Part shown: positions 1-10,930 of the stretch, one piece after another
Position numbering within the stretch: position 1 is the stretch's first letter
Layout: every line of letters begins with the position of its first letter
NCBI GenBank assembly: GCA_033557465.1
Contig: CM066036.1
Coordinates: 585,363,574-585,427,573, forward strand
Origin: Ichthyophis bannanicus
Taxonomy: Eukaryota; Chordata; Amphibia; Gymnophiona; Ichthyophiidae
DNA: 64,000 bases
Direction of reading: 5' to 3'
Position numbers and translations under genes: made by a program
The notes under the pieces: model-generated
Seen by the model: only the letters and a program-made list of their open reading frames with translations
What the model was told of the DNA's origin: nothing
The model's database searches: none

Positions 1-2002
1 GCTGCAGAAGATTGTTGGCCAGTATTTGTGGCAAATCTGGCCTTCTTGTAGAAAGGCTTTTTGAAAGATTTCTTCTTGACAGGGGTAGAGGTAGACTTAG
101 AAAGTCTATCTAAAGCAGCATTTTCTGCATCCATTTATTTATTTATTAACAATTCTTATATACCGCACTATTAGACATCAGCGCGGTTTACACTGAACAG
201 AAAACATCCGACAATTTACATATGTCTGGTCATTACATTTAACAGGAAGTATAACTTGGAGAAATAGGGTAACTAAATACAATGGTGGTTTATCTGATAA
301 GGGATATCATGGTTAACTATATACATAGGTGGTACAACAGTACATGAAACAGCTTGTAATTTACATTGTGGAGTTGACCTGTTGCGAGGGTCTGCCTGTT
401 TGACCACTTCTGTTTGAGTGGCTTTGATTTGCCACTCCTTACCATACAGATTCTCACCTGTACAGGGCAAATTTCCCAACCCATTCTGGACCCAGGGTTC
501 AAGGTTAGAGGCCTGGAGCCAAGCAATTCTGTGAGCCGCTATGGCAATACCTGAGGCTCTGCTAGCACCCTCAAAGGAGTCAAAGGCTGCTCTGTTGGAG
601 AACTTTGAAATATCTTGGGTATGCTTCAGCAGAAGGAGGAACTCCTCCTTTCTATCCTCTGGGATAAAGGGGAGAAAATGGCGTATTTTTAATGCAATTT
701 CCTTCAGAAACATGCCCATATAGAGGCTGTATGAGTTGATTCTGGCAATAAGCATACTTGCTTGGAAGATTTTCCTTCCAAAAGCATCCAGAGTCCTACA
801 TTCTCTTCCTGGGGGAGTAGAAGAGTGTCTTTTAGTACTCTTGATCCTTTTCATAGCTGACTGCACCACGATGGAGTGGTGTGGGAGCTGAGTTTTTTGA
901 AACCCAGGAGAAGGGGGGGACACGATACATGGTGTCCAGACGACGAGAATGTGGAGATAGGGTGAGAGGAGTTTCCCATAAGTCCATCATGTGATCTTGA
1001 AGAATTTCATGGATGGGCAAGGTGACTGCCTCTTTGGGAACCTTAGAGTATCCTAAAATGTCTAACTTTTTTGCTCTAGGTTCTTTTTCAGAGGATATAG
1101 AAATAGAAAGACCTTTAGCTACTTCAATGATGAAGTCTTGAAAGGATAAATCCTCTGGAGGAGACATTCTCCTCTTTGGAGAAGAGGGCTCCTCAGGTAG
1201 AGTAAGGGATACTTCAGCAGTCATCTGATGAAATAGAATCATCAGAAGACTCAAAGTATCGTCTGTTTGCTTCCAGGGATCGATAAGCGTATCGACCGGT
1301 ATCGACATCGGGGGTACCCGGAACCGGATCGGTATCGGGAAAAACCCCGGAACCGGGAACCGGAATCTGTATCCTGGTCGATGTGGAAGGCATGGGTACC
1401 GGTATCGGTTGTGGTACCGGAGTCGGTACCGCAGGGTGCGGTACCGAGGGCGTCGCAGCCTTAATAAAAGCCAAAATGGCCTGCTGCATGGATTGAACTG
1501 TATGATCCATGGACGCCACGACTGTCTGGATGTCGGTACCGGATGATTGAGCCGGTACCCCAGAACAGTCTAACAGGTGATCGGTCGAGGCCGTGCCATC
1601 GATGTCAACCTGTAACCCCATAGGAGGAGCTTTGGAAGCCGGAGCTTCCCGCTGGGGTTGTTTGGCTGGGGCAGGGTCCTCAGGGTCAAGCCCAGGGGTA
1701 TCTCGATACTTAGAGGGAGATTTGCCCTTTGAGGACCTGCCAGAGGAATGTTTGGTTACCTGAGATCCAGCAGGAGAGGAAGACCTGGAAGATGTCGATG
1801 CTGGAGTATCTGTAGAAAATAGCATGTGAAACTTGACTGCCCGGTTCTGTAAGCCACGTTTAGACATCAAAGAACAGGATGGGCAATCCGGAATGGAATG
1901 GTCAGGCCCCAAACATTAAAGACACCATTCATGGGTGTCTGTGACTGAAATAGTACCGCTGCACTTGGTGCATTTTTTAAACCCAGAGGCTTGTTTCTCC
2001 AT
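1..2002 (-). pseudogene. DIRS gag of copy A, broken
   Basis: The start codon is at 2002, matching the start of the open gag of copy D. The N-terminal zinc-binding region (CxxC pairs, CLGPDH) is recognisable, but a TAA stop replaces a lysine codon just before CLGPDH, near 1918. The frame then moves between the segments 1912-1214 and 1308-832. The middle is Pro/Val rich, encoded by repeated GGTACCG units. The conserved core follows (SPPEDLSFQDF, LDTMYRVPP, GRECRTLDAFGRKIFQASML, YSLYMGMFL). A 276-bp repeat interrupts the C-terminal part at 137-412. The protein is expected to be a nucleic-acid-binding structural protein of the element; this copy cannot make it. Confidence 0.85.
137..412 (-). repeat. 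Short retroelement insertion in gag A
   Basis: Copies D and E read straight from GCATCCATT into TGAGTGGCTTT here, whereas copy A has about 276 extra bases between them. The left side starts with (ATTT)n, which on the minus strand is an AATAAAT-type 3' tail, followed by ATACCGC and GCGGTTTACA, sequences common in 3' ends of SINE or non-LTR elements. I could not name the family. Short T-rich similarity at the two edges may be a target duplication but is too short to call. Confidence 0.6.
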
Positions 2003-2378
2003 GAGGGAGAATTAGTGAAGGCCTAAAGGCCTCACAGAACTAACACACCAAGTGAGGGAAAAAAAGAAGATTTTTTTTTTTTAAAATAAAGGAAAAAAGA
2101 CCGGCGGTACCGGTCTGGAATCGGGGAAGGCAGACACGCGGCCAAAGAAATAAATTAAAATAACAACTTCTTCAGCGGTGACAGGAACACGACCTGCTGG
2201 CTCTGCGGAAAAAGAAGAACTGAGGAGAGTTGGTCAGGAAGGCGGGAAGGCAGCGCGCATGCGCAGTGGGAGGCCCCAAAAGCTTTCCTTCTGGGAAGCT
2301 GGGGAGATTTCCCGCTCAGGCTCCGTCGGTACCGACGTACCCATATGTGAGGACTTATTCCTGCTTGTTCCTGGAGAT

Positions 2379-2830
2379 TAGCTTGTCCATTTAGAGGTTT
2401 AAGAGAAGCTGCAATAGCACTCAAATGGACTCTTACTGAATTTGTCTTAAGGCCTGCATTAGACAAATGGAGGAGATACTCCAGTAAAGATTCAAGAGGT
2501 ATAGCAAGGGGGTTAAGAACCTTTTCTGAACACCAAATAGTAAACATTTTCCATTTGAAAGCATAAGAACGTCTAGTGGAAGGTTTTCTGGAAGCATAAA
2601 GAACATCTTTCACTTGCTGAGAAAGATGAAGATCTTGGAGATCTAGGCCTTCAGCAACCAAGCCCTGAGATGCAGGGACTGGGGATTGGGATGCCATAAC
2701 ATCCCGTTCTCCTGAGATAGGAGATCTGGAGCAGACCCTAACTCCAGGGAGGGAGCTTGAGAGATGTAGAAGCAGAGGGTACCACGCTTGCCGTGGCCCA
2801 TGTGGAGCTATGAGAATCATGCGGCCTCTG
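2379..2830 (-). pseudogene. YR N-terminal part of copy B
   Basis: Matches the N-terminal third of the DIRS tyrosine recombinase: KDVLYASRKPSTRRSYAFKWK, then LLEYLLHLSNAGLKTNSVRV and HLSAIAASLKPLNGQ. The frame is cut at 2379 by the end of copy A, so the catalytic Arg, HxxR and Tyr are not in the window. It overlaps the last codons of the preceding RT gene, as in copies D and K. Confidence 0.85.
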
Positions 2831-4600
2831 AAGCTTGAACAGGGTTTTGGGAATTAGGGGAATGGGTGGAAAGGCGTACAGGAAGTCTTGACCCCAGTAA
2901 AGGAGGAAAGTATCCCTGGCCTGAGCCCCCTGAGCCGGAATTCTGGAAGAGAACCGGGAAGTTTGGCATTCAACAGACTTGCAAAGAGGTCTATGTCCGG
3001 GGTTCCCCAAAGTTGAAATATCCTGGTCACCTGGTCTGCATGCTTAGACCACTCGTGTGGAAGGAGAACTCGACTGAGTCTGTCTGCCCAAGAGTTTTGA
3101 ATGCCTGGAAGATATACTGCCAGCAGATGAATCTGGTGCTCTCTGGCGAGGGCCCATAGTCGCAAAGCTTTGTTGCAAAGCAACAGAGAGCCCGTTCCCC
3201 CCTGCTTGTTCACATAGAACATGGCTACTTGATTGTCCGTGTGAATGAGGACTGTCTTGTAGCTGAGCAGGGAGTGGAACACTCGCAGAGCCAGGAAAAT
3301 TGCTCTGAGTTCCAAGAGATTGATATGTAGACAACTCTCTTGTGGAGACCAGGTGCCCTGGGTGGAGAAGTCTTGCAGATGGGCTCCCCAACCCTTTGGA
3401 GAAGCATCTGTTGTGAGAGTTGCTTGGGGTAAGGGTTGTTGGAAGGGGCACCCCAGCAAGATTTTGAGTGGATCTCCACCACTGGAGGTACAAAATGAGG
3501 CGACTTGTGTTTGCTATTTTGTCTGACAGGCACCCTGATGCCTGGGTCCATTGGGTGGATAAAGTCCACTGAGCTGCTCTCATGTGGAGGCGAGCATATG
3601 GAACCACATGCACGGTGGATGCCATGTGGCCCAGCAATTGCAACATTTTCTCGAGCAGTTAGATGAGGCTTTAGCACTGCTTGAGAAGCTAACTGCACTA
3701 AGCGAAAGCAACGGGCCTGAGGGAGATAGGCCCTTGCTCTTGTGGTATCCAGAAGAGCTCCTATGAACTCTAAAGATTGAGTGGGAGTCAGACTGGATTT
3801 TGGGATGTTTATTACCAGCCCTAAATACTGGAGGATATGCATTGTGCAGGATAGAGAAGTCTTGGCCTCTGACTGTGTTGGAGGCCCGAATGAGCCAGTC
3901 GTCCAAGTAAGGGAAGACGAATATTCCCAGAGTACGGAGAAGAAATGCTGCTACCACAGCCATGCATTTTCATGAACACCCTTGGAGCAGAGGCCAGACC
4001 AAAAGGAAGCACCCTGTATTGGTAGTGCTTTCCTTGAAAAAGGAACCGAAGGAACTTTCTGTGGGTTGGATGGATGAGTACATGGGTGTACGCATCCTTG
4101 AGATCTAGAGAACAAAGCCAATCCTGACTCTGAAGGTATGGAAGCAGAGCACCGAGAGAAATCTTGAATTTCTCCTTGACAAGGAATTTGTTCAATTCTC
4201 GGAAATCTAATATAGGTCTGTATCCCCCTGTTTTCTTTGGGATAAGAAAATAAGGGGAATAGAACCCTGTGCCCTGTTGATGAAGGGGCACTTCTTCTAT
4301 CGCCCCTTGGGCAAGAAGAATGGCAACCTCTTGACCTAAGAGGTTGATGAGAGGCGTCGGAGAATGAACTGCTTCACTATTGTGTGAGGGGGCATGCTTG
4401 AAAAATGAAGTTTGTACTCCTCCTTTATGATGGAGAGTGTCCAATGCTCTGCCGTTATTTGACCCCTTCTGGGGGCAAAATGACATAACCTTCCTGGAAT
4501 GGTGGACGGTTCTGGTCCTTCCAGAACCAGAAAGGCTAAGTTCTCTAGCTGAAAGTCAAAGGCCCTGAGGAGGCTGAGGCTGCTGAGCCGGTGGAGGCCT
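2820..4600 (-). pseudogene. RT / RNase H / MT-like gene of copy B, broken
   Basis: Reverse transcriptase blocks are clear: SPYFLIPKKTGGYRPILDFRELNKFL, LCSLDLKDAYTHVLIHP, YRVLPFGLASAPRVF, and FPYLDDWLIRA with the YLDD active site near 3900. RNase H follows with TTDAS (near 3410), ELRA, HTDNQVAMFYVN and WADRLSR. The tail PDIDLFAS..LLYAFPPIPLIPKTLF corresponds in position to the methyltransferase-like domain described in DIRS elements. The reading moves between three frames (4486-3821, 3963-3580, 3459-2854), so the gene is dead. Its role in an intact element is to copy the RNA into DNA. Confidence 0.85.
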
Positions 4601-6357
4601 AGCAGCCTTTGCTTTCTTGTTTGGGTGGTTGCTGACGTTTGGTTGAAAACTGACCTACAGAAGATGCCTGCTGAGTATAAGCAGGATAAAATCTTTTCTT
4701 TTTAGAAAAAGGTGTTTTCTTGAACAACTTCTAACAGGATCAGCAGTGGACTTGGATAGTCTATCCAAGGTGGAATTTTCAGCATCCATTTCATTGGCTT
4801 TTTCTTGCCAATCTTTCCCAAACAGGTTCTCACCAGTACAAGGGATATTTCCAAACTTATCTTGTACCCAGAACTCTAAATCAGATGCCTGGAGCCAAGC
4901 AATTCTATGTGCACCTATGGCAATAGCCGAGGTTCAGCTTATACACTCAAAGCAGTCAAAGGCTGCAAGGTTGGAGAATTTAGAGACATCTTGGGCATGT
5001 TTGACCCAAGTGAGAAAGTCCTGTCTTTTATCCTCAGAAATGAAAGGACTTAAAGTCTGTAAATTATCTGTGATCTCCTTTAGGAACATTCCCATGTAGA
5101 GACTAAAGGAACTGATTCTTGCAAGCAAGCATGGAAGCTTGAAAGACTCTACGTCCAAAAGCATCCAGGGTTCTGCATTCACGTCCTGGAGGATTAGAGG
5201 CGTGTCTTTTTGCACTTCTAATCCTTCTCATAGCTGACTCCACCACAATAGAGTGGTGAGGAAGCTGAATCTTATGGAACCCAGGACAAGGAGGGACACG
5301 ATACATAGTATCTAACCTACGAGAATGAGGAGAGGTGGTAAGAGGTGTTTCCCACATCCTTAACATGAGATCATATAGAATCTCATGAATGGGTAAGGTA
5401 GCTGCCTCCTTAGGAGTTTTGTAATATTGTAAAATTTCCAACTCCTTGGCCCTTGGCTCTGTTTCAAGGGTCACAGTGATGGACAGGCCCCGAGCCACCT
5501 CTCTGATAAAGTCTTGGAAAGACATGTCCTCTGGAGGAGACATCCTGTGTTTAGGGGAGGAGGACTCCTATGGAAGAAGTATCTCTGCATCGACAGAACT
5601 TTCAGAATCCTCAGATTCTTCTGAGGACGCGAAGTATCGTCTGTCCGGGTGCTCCTGCAGAGCCCGATACCCATACCGACTGAGGTCGGTACCAGGAATA
5701 ACCAGTACTGGAGGGCATCGTAGGACAGAGTACCGGCATAGTAGACACCGATGCTATCGGTGCCGACACCGATGCCGGTGCTAGTGCCGGTGGAGTTGTC
5801 TGTCACGGTACCAAGGGTGTCAATGCCGCAAGGAAAGCCGCCAGACTGCGTTCCATGCTCAGAATTCTCTGGTCCATGGACGCCGTCAATGCCTGGAAGT
5901 CGGTACCGGTGGAAGCCACCGGTACCCCAGAGCATAGCACCAGGAGATCTGGCGAGGCCGAGCCATCTAGAACATCCTGGAACCCCGATAATGCTTTGGA
6001 AGCCAAAGCCTCCCGCTGGGGTAATTTTGCCGGGGCAGAATCCTCGAGGGCAATGCCAGAGTCATCTCGATGCTTAGAAGGAGATCTACCCTTCGAGGAA
6101 CGGCTGGATTTATGTTTAGTTACCTGAGATCCACGGGACGAAGAAGCAGCCCTGGAAGACGTCGATGCCACCGAAGCTGCATCAGAGGGAAACAGGGTAC
6201 GGAGCTTGGCAGCTCGGTTCTGCCGACCTCTTTTAGACATCATGGCACAGGACACACAATCCGTGATGGAGTGGTCAGGACCTAAACATTTTAAACACCA
6301 TTCATTCACCGCCACACTTGGTACACTTTTTAAAACCTGAGGCAGGTATTTCCATGT
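4600..6357 (-). pseudogene. DIRS gag of copy B, broken
   Basis: The start at 6357 sits in the same context as other family-1 gags. The N-terminal CxxC region lacks the block seen in D (KSVPSVAVNEWCLKCLGPDH is shifted). The core is well preserved in 5543-5103 (SPPEDMSFQDFIREVARGL, LDTMYRVPPCPGF, GRECRTLDAFGRRVFQASML) and then shifts frame to 5215-4934 (YSLYMGMFLKEI). The central segment is rich in GGTACCG. It differs from D and E enough to define subgroup 1b, shared with M and J. Confidence 0.82.
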
Positions 6358-6741
6358 TAAGGAAGTTTTTGGGCCTAAGGCCCAAAAAGGCGGGTGCACC
6401 TGAAGAAAATAAATATATATATATATTTATTTATATTTTTTAGAAATAGGAAAGAAAAGACTGGCTGTACCGGTAGAGCATCGAAGAAGGCAGACGCGAC
6501 CACAAAAAGAAATAAAAAATAAAGGAATTCTTCTGTGGTGACAGGAACACGACCTGCTGGCTCTGCGAAAAAAGAAGAACTGGAGAGAGGCAGTGGGGAA
6601 AGGCGGGAAGGAAGCACGCAGGCGCTGTGGGATGCTCCCAAAAGCGTTCTAATTGGACGCTGGGAAGCGTTTCCGCGCAGGCTCCGTCGGTACCGAAGAT
6701 ACCCATATGTGAGGACTACATTCCTGCTTGTTCCTGGAGAT

Positions 6742-7097
6742 TGCTGCTATCCTACCAGACACAACAAGAGTATTTTGCAAGGGTGTTACAGAATGGTTAA
6801 CTACAACCAACCAAATATGTGCAAAGTTCTGTGAAGAAGATAATGTGATTCTCTACTGGAATAACAGCTTTTGTTACTAAAGTATTACTACTACAGAGTA
6901 TTATGGTCTACTTCCATCCTCCATTTAAAAAATGGATGCAGTTAGAAGCAGCTGGGGTATCAAACAAAGTAGAACAGCTAGAGACATGTTTGGATGGCCA
7001 AATATTCTTGCCTTTTCGATTATTTAATTTTCAGGTTGTCACCAGCATTGCTGTAAATCACCAAGAGTTGAAACGTGGTACAAGATTGTGGTTCTAT
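6742..7097. other. Unique sequence below OGA, no gene seen
   Basis: This is AT-rich, apparently single-copy sequence between the 5' end of copy B and the OGA 3' UTR. An open plus-strand stretch at 6903-7130 shows no family I recognise and is probably chance. Confidence 0.5.
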
Positions 7098-7793
7098 TTT
7101 ATTCAAATAGGGTCCTTGCTGGCCCAATAGTTTGACATTGAAAATAATAAAAAAAAACTAAAAGAAAAAAACACGCACGTTAGATAATATACAACTACTT
7201 TATATATACAATACAATAACTTTACAAAAGTAGTCGGTGGCTTTTGCCACAGATAACTGCATGTTTGATGCTACAAACCGTGCCAGTTCTGAACAGATTT
7301 CGTTCCTTGAAATTACTCATTTTTCACTTTCTGTAACAATTCTTAGGTGCTTATTATTCTAAATTACTCATTGACGAGTGGAATATCCACATTCACATGA
7401 ATCTTGCTGAATTTCACAAACTTGTATTTCCTTTCATGCACAATGGGAAGGAAGCCATTACATTTCAAACTAAACAAAGTTCAAATCTATAGACTTTTCT
7501 TGTTTAAATATGTAAGGCCATAAAATTTAACACAAATTGCAGCCACTGTCTTTTCGGTATCGTAACATGAAGAACATCTCTTCAGAGCTACTGGTCATGC
7601 ACATCACCAAGCAAGGAAAGTTCCTCCATTATAACCAGTGATGTCAATGGCCAGTATCTTCAGCAAGTCAAGATGTGCATATTGAATGGGTAAATTTGCA
7701 CGTAGTCATTCAGATAGAAGACTGCCATTTCATGGTGGGCAACAATGCACTTCCATTATCCTGTCATTGGGAAAGTTCACATCTCCGACAGCT
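7098..7793 (-). other. OGA: Probable OGA 3' UTR
   Basis: The sequence continues from the OGA stop codon without any mobile-element similarity. It is AT-rich and has no long frame on the minus strand. A minus-strand AATAAA lies at 7103-7098, about 690 bases after the stop, and is a candidate polyadenylation signal. The true end of the transcript cannot be fixed from sequence alone. Confidence 0.5.
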
Positions 7794-7930
7794 TCACAGA
7801 CTCCTTCCAAGGATGATGATATCCTTCGGAAAGCCTTCCATTTTGGCTATTTCAAAACAACCCAACTTGCTGTAAAAATCCAGGATTCTTTTGTCATCTG
7901 GTCTCACTTCACAGAAAGCTCCACGGGACC
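7794..7930 (-). CDS. OGA: OGA (O-GlcNAcase, MGEA5) last coding exon
   Basis: The minus strand encodes the last 45 residues of a protein in one open frame, including [32 protein letters not shown] and the end ILGRSL followed by TGA at 7796-7794. I recognise this as the C-terminus of vertebrate O-GlcNAcase, the enzyme that removes O-linked N-acetylglucosamine from nuclear and cytoplasmic proteins; this exon is the end of its acetyltransferase-like domain. A pyrimidine-rich tract followed by AG (7932-7931) is a good splice acceptor, and the exon opens in phase 2, completing a split Gly codon. The preceding exon was not found in the rest of the window. The assignment rests on memory of the conserved C-terminus, not on an alignment. 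Confidence 0.82.
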
Positions 7931-8934
7931 CTAAAAAGAAGGAAAATAGTTGTGCTAAAAATTAAACCCTTTGCTACAGCACAGTGTTTACTGTCAAATC
8001 TGTCAGTCACTAACAAAATGTAGTATACAATATTAAACCTTCATCCTGCTACATGAAAACACAATCTGAGGTGCAAATATATCTTGGCCCTAGCAATTCA
8101 CTATTAATGATATCTGCCCAATATTTGGCTATACTGTGCCGTAGGGCATTAGTGATAAAAGGCAAGATTTTTGAATAAATTTGTCATTGCAAAAGTTATG
8201 AGACCCAGCATCATTTTGTTACTAACCTTGTCACACACGGTAGAATTGTAGCCCAAATATAGTTTTGCCCACACTAGTTAAAAGTACTGGGGGACATTAT
8301 TGTGACTCACCCTTTCCTGGTATTTTGTCTTCACATCTCACACGGTTCATGATATGTGACTGAGATTTGTATATACAGTACGTTACCTGCACCTCAACAA
8401 CCTCCTGGCTTGCCACTGCTTTCCCCTTCCTCCACAACCTAGCTTACCATCCCTTAACCTGTCTCATCAATCACTTCCAGCTTACCACCTCTACCTACTA
8501 GCTGACAAGCCCTGTCTTATAAATCATGAGCTCTTCCCTCTTACCTGTCAGCCCTCCTATCCCCCAGCCCCAGCTCAATAGTTTACCACTCTTCCTGCCA
8601 CATGAAAATTTTCATTATCCTTGGCACTAGAACTATTGTTGTACCCCCAAAACAAGTTTTTGATGTTAAAAAGAGCCCACAGTTACTGGTATCTGGTTGA
8701 TACTGGGATATACTGTATCCTGTGTGAATTTGCTCTCCTCTAGCTCAGAGAAGTCTTTGGAGACTAAGCATGCATAGGTATTCTCATAATGTTCAAACAT
8801 TCTTCCTCTTCAGACCACAGCTCAGCTTTCAGCTTTGTGAGAAAGGGAAAATGTGGCTGCATTCCTTTCTTTTTTTTTGGGGGGGGGGGGGGGGATTAAA
8901 CTTTTACTATAAAATACTTCCACATACAAATATA
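7931..8934. other. OGA intron sequence with T/G homopolymer run
   Basis: Apparently unique intronic DNA with no gene. It includes a CT-rich stretch around 8395-8590 and a T-run followed by about 17 Gs at 8869-8894, just before copy H begins. The homopolymer may be mis-assembled in length. Confidence 0.5.
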
Positions 8935-9297
8935 GCATAGTTACACTCCTGTAACAGGTGTTCTCCAGGGACAGCAGGTATCGGTCCTCACTTATGGGTG
9001 ACAGTACCGACGGAGCCCGCGCAGGGCAATTCCTCAACTTTCAAAGAAAGCCTTTGGGACTGCTGCCACGTATGCATGGTCCTCTTCCCGCCCAAAGGTG
9101 CCATCTTGCTCATTCAGGTCCCAGAGCTACAGCCCTACTAAGCAGATGGCAAGGGAAGGATAAAGAAATTGAAACTCTTCAGGGGAAGTGGGAGGGTAGT
9201 GAGGACTGATTCCTGCAAACCCTGGAGAACACCTTTTATAGATGAGTAACTACGCTTTCTCCATGAACAAGCAGGAAGTCAGTCCTCACTTATGGGA
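8935..9297 (-). repeat. 3' terminal block of H: ITR and internal complementary region
   Basis: The segment opens with CTGTAACAGGTGTTCTCC (about 8952-8970), and its inverted partner lies at about 9222-9240 in a decayed form (CTGGAGAACACC). After it comes CTTTCTCCATGAACAAGCAGG, which is complementary to the 5' outer end of the element. This is the usual DIRS arrangement, in which the inner block is complementary to the joined two ends. Confidence 0.75.
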
Positions 9298-9299
9298 CT

Positions 9300-10930
9300 C
9301 CCCAGCTACAGGCTACCGAACCTGTAAGACAAAAATGCCTTCACAAGGCCGTGAGCAGATGCTGATGTCCAATGGAAGTCCGAGTCCTCAGGCCTTCGGG
9401 GCAAGCTCTTGGTAGCCGCAGAAAAAGGAACAGAGGGCAGGAGTTGCTTATACCCCAAACAGACTACAGCGTACAGCCTGGCTGAAGGCGCTGTCCCGGT
9501 GGGACTCCCTCTCCAGGTAGCAGTGCGAAGCGAAAGTATTTGCTGAAGACCAGGTCGCAGCCCAGCAGATGTCTGACAGAGGCACAAAGTGCAGCGAAGC
9601 CACAGACACCACCTTGGCACGTATGCCGTGCGCAGTGACCCGACGATCCAGCGGGGCGCCCGCCCTTTGCCTGGGCGAATGCGATGCAGTCCGCCACCCA
9701 GATGGAGAGGGTGCGCTTGGTGACTGTCAGCCCGGGTGGATAGGATTGTAGGCGATGAAGAGCCGATCGGACTTTCGATGACCCTGGGTGCACTGCAGGT
9801 AGAAGGCGAGGAGCACTCTTGTAGGCGAGTGTATGCAGGACCTCCAGATGCCCGGTCGGCGTCAGGTCTCGGGAAGAGAGTTGGCAAAAACAACCTCCTG
9901 ATTGATGTGGAAATCCGAGACAACCTTCGGTAGGAACTTGGGGTGGGTGCGAAGGACCACCCTGTTCCTGTAAAAACCTGGTTGTAGGGGGCCTCGGCCA
10001 TGAGGGCAATGTTCCCTCTAATTTTCTGTAGGCTGTGTGCGCATAAAATATCAGCTGTGTGCAGCTTTTGAAGGAAGGTTAAATTTTTGTGCGCCACATA
10101 ACGACATTCGGAGTTATTTACTTTAAAATATTGACTACACGTCAGAATACAGTATGTACACCACATTGATTTTAATCAAATTAAATGAAAATAGACGATT
10201 ACTAAATGAAGTGGGAAATTTCTAGTAACTTTTAAATTTTAAGACGTCTGTTTTCTATCAGAATCAGAGCCGTAATTTTTGTGCGCTCTGTTGTAAAGTA
10301 TGTGCGCTCGCTCGGCGAGGTGTGTGCACGCGCACAGCTTAGAGGGAACAGTGCATGAGGACTTGAAATTCGCTAACTCTCTGCACAGAGGTCCGTGCCA
10401 CCAGGGAAAACCACCTTCCAGGAGAGGTGCTCGAGTGAGCACATCGCCGTCAGCTCAAAGGGCAGCCGCGTGAGCTGCATAAACAAGATGTTCAGGACCT
10501 ATTCCGCTGGGGGAGGCCGGATGGGGGGTTTGGAAAGCAGGAGGCCCTGCATGACGCGGGAGACCAGAGGCTGGCCCGAAAGGGGTTTACCCTTGATGGG
10601 CAAGTGGTTGGCTGAGATGGCACTTAGGTGAACTCTGACCGAGCTGGACTTCAGTCTCACCTGCGTAGGTGGAGAAGGTACTGGAGAACCCAACAGGTGG
10701 AGCAGGAGAACGGGTCAATTTGGAGCTTGGAGCACCAGATCGAAAACTGCCGCCACTTCAGGGTGTAGGCCCGTCTCGTCGAGTCCTTCCTCGATGCAAG
10801 GACGACGTCCTTGATCTCCACTAGGAGGTACAGCGAGGCTAAAGAGACCCGTTCAACCGCCAGGCTGTCAGGGATAGCAAGACCAAGTTCAGGTGAAAGC
10901 ACCCATTCACCTCATCCTGCATCAGCAGAC
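9300..10930 (-). pseudogene. Tyrosine recombinase of copy H, broken by a hAT MITE
   Basis: YR similarity runs from ERVSLASLYLLVEIKDVVLASRK (near 10850) through SSSVRVHLSAISANHLPIKGKP (near 10650) to the C-terminal third, where the frame is scattered (9306-10009). A 347-bp hAT MITE at 10007-10353 splits it. No intact HxxR-to-Tyr segment remains, so it cannot act as a recombinase. Confidence 0.8.
10007..10353 (+). mobile_element. hAT-type MITE, copy 1
   Basis: The terminal inverted repeats are CAATGTTCCCTCTAA on the left and TTAGAGGGAACAGTG on the right. It is flanked by an 8-bp duplication (CATGAGGG at 9999-10006, CATGAGGA at 10354-10361), the length expected of hAT transposition. The interior has no reading frame and ends in a TGTGCGCGCGC-type alternating stretch. 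A second copy, 348 bp, lies at 50070-50417. It inserted into the YR pseudogene of H, so it is younger than H. Confidence 0.9.

Larger units (their letters stand above)
1..2378 (-). mobile_element. DIRS retrotransposon copy A (family 1), cut by the window edge
   Basis: This is the 5' part of a family-1 DIRS element read on the minus strand. The 5' terminus (about 2180-2378) holds the family-1 ITR with the dyad GTCGGTACCGAC and ends in CTGGAGAT at 2378. Below it lies a gag gene that runs off the left edge at its C-terminus. At 2379 the sequence switches without spacer into the middle of a YR gene belonging to copy B, so A is inserted in B. The uninterrupted equivalent in copy D reads GGAGATAGG at this point, so the target itself resembled the end of A. 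Confidence 0.9.
2379..6741 (-). mobile_element. DIRS copy B (family 1b), interrupted by A
   Basis: B is a family-1b DIRS element whose 3' part lies beyond the left edge, displaced by A. In sense order it shows a 5' terminus (about 6530-6741, dyad GTCGGTACCGA, ending CTGGAGAT), a gag, an RT/RNase H region, the methyltransferase-like tail and the start of the YR gene. All three genes carry frameshifts or stops. The 5' end abuts unique sequence downstream of the OGA 3' UTR at 6742. Confidence 0.9.

Noticed and set aside
6903..7130. 75-codon plus-strand open frame below OGA
   Set aside because: AT-rich, no recognisable family, no neighbouring exon signals.
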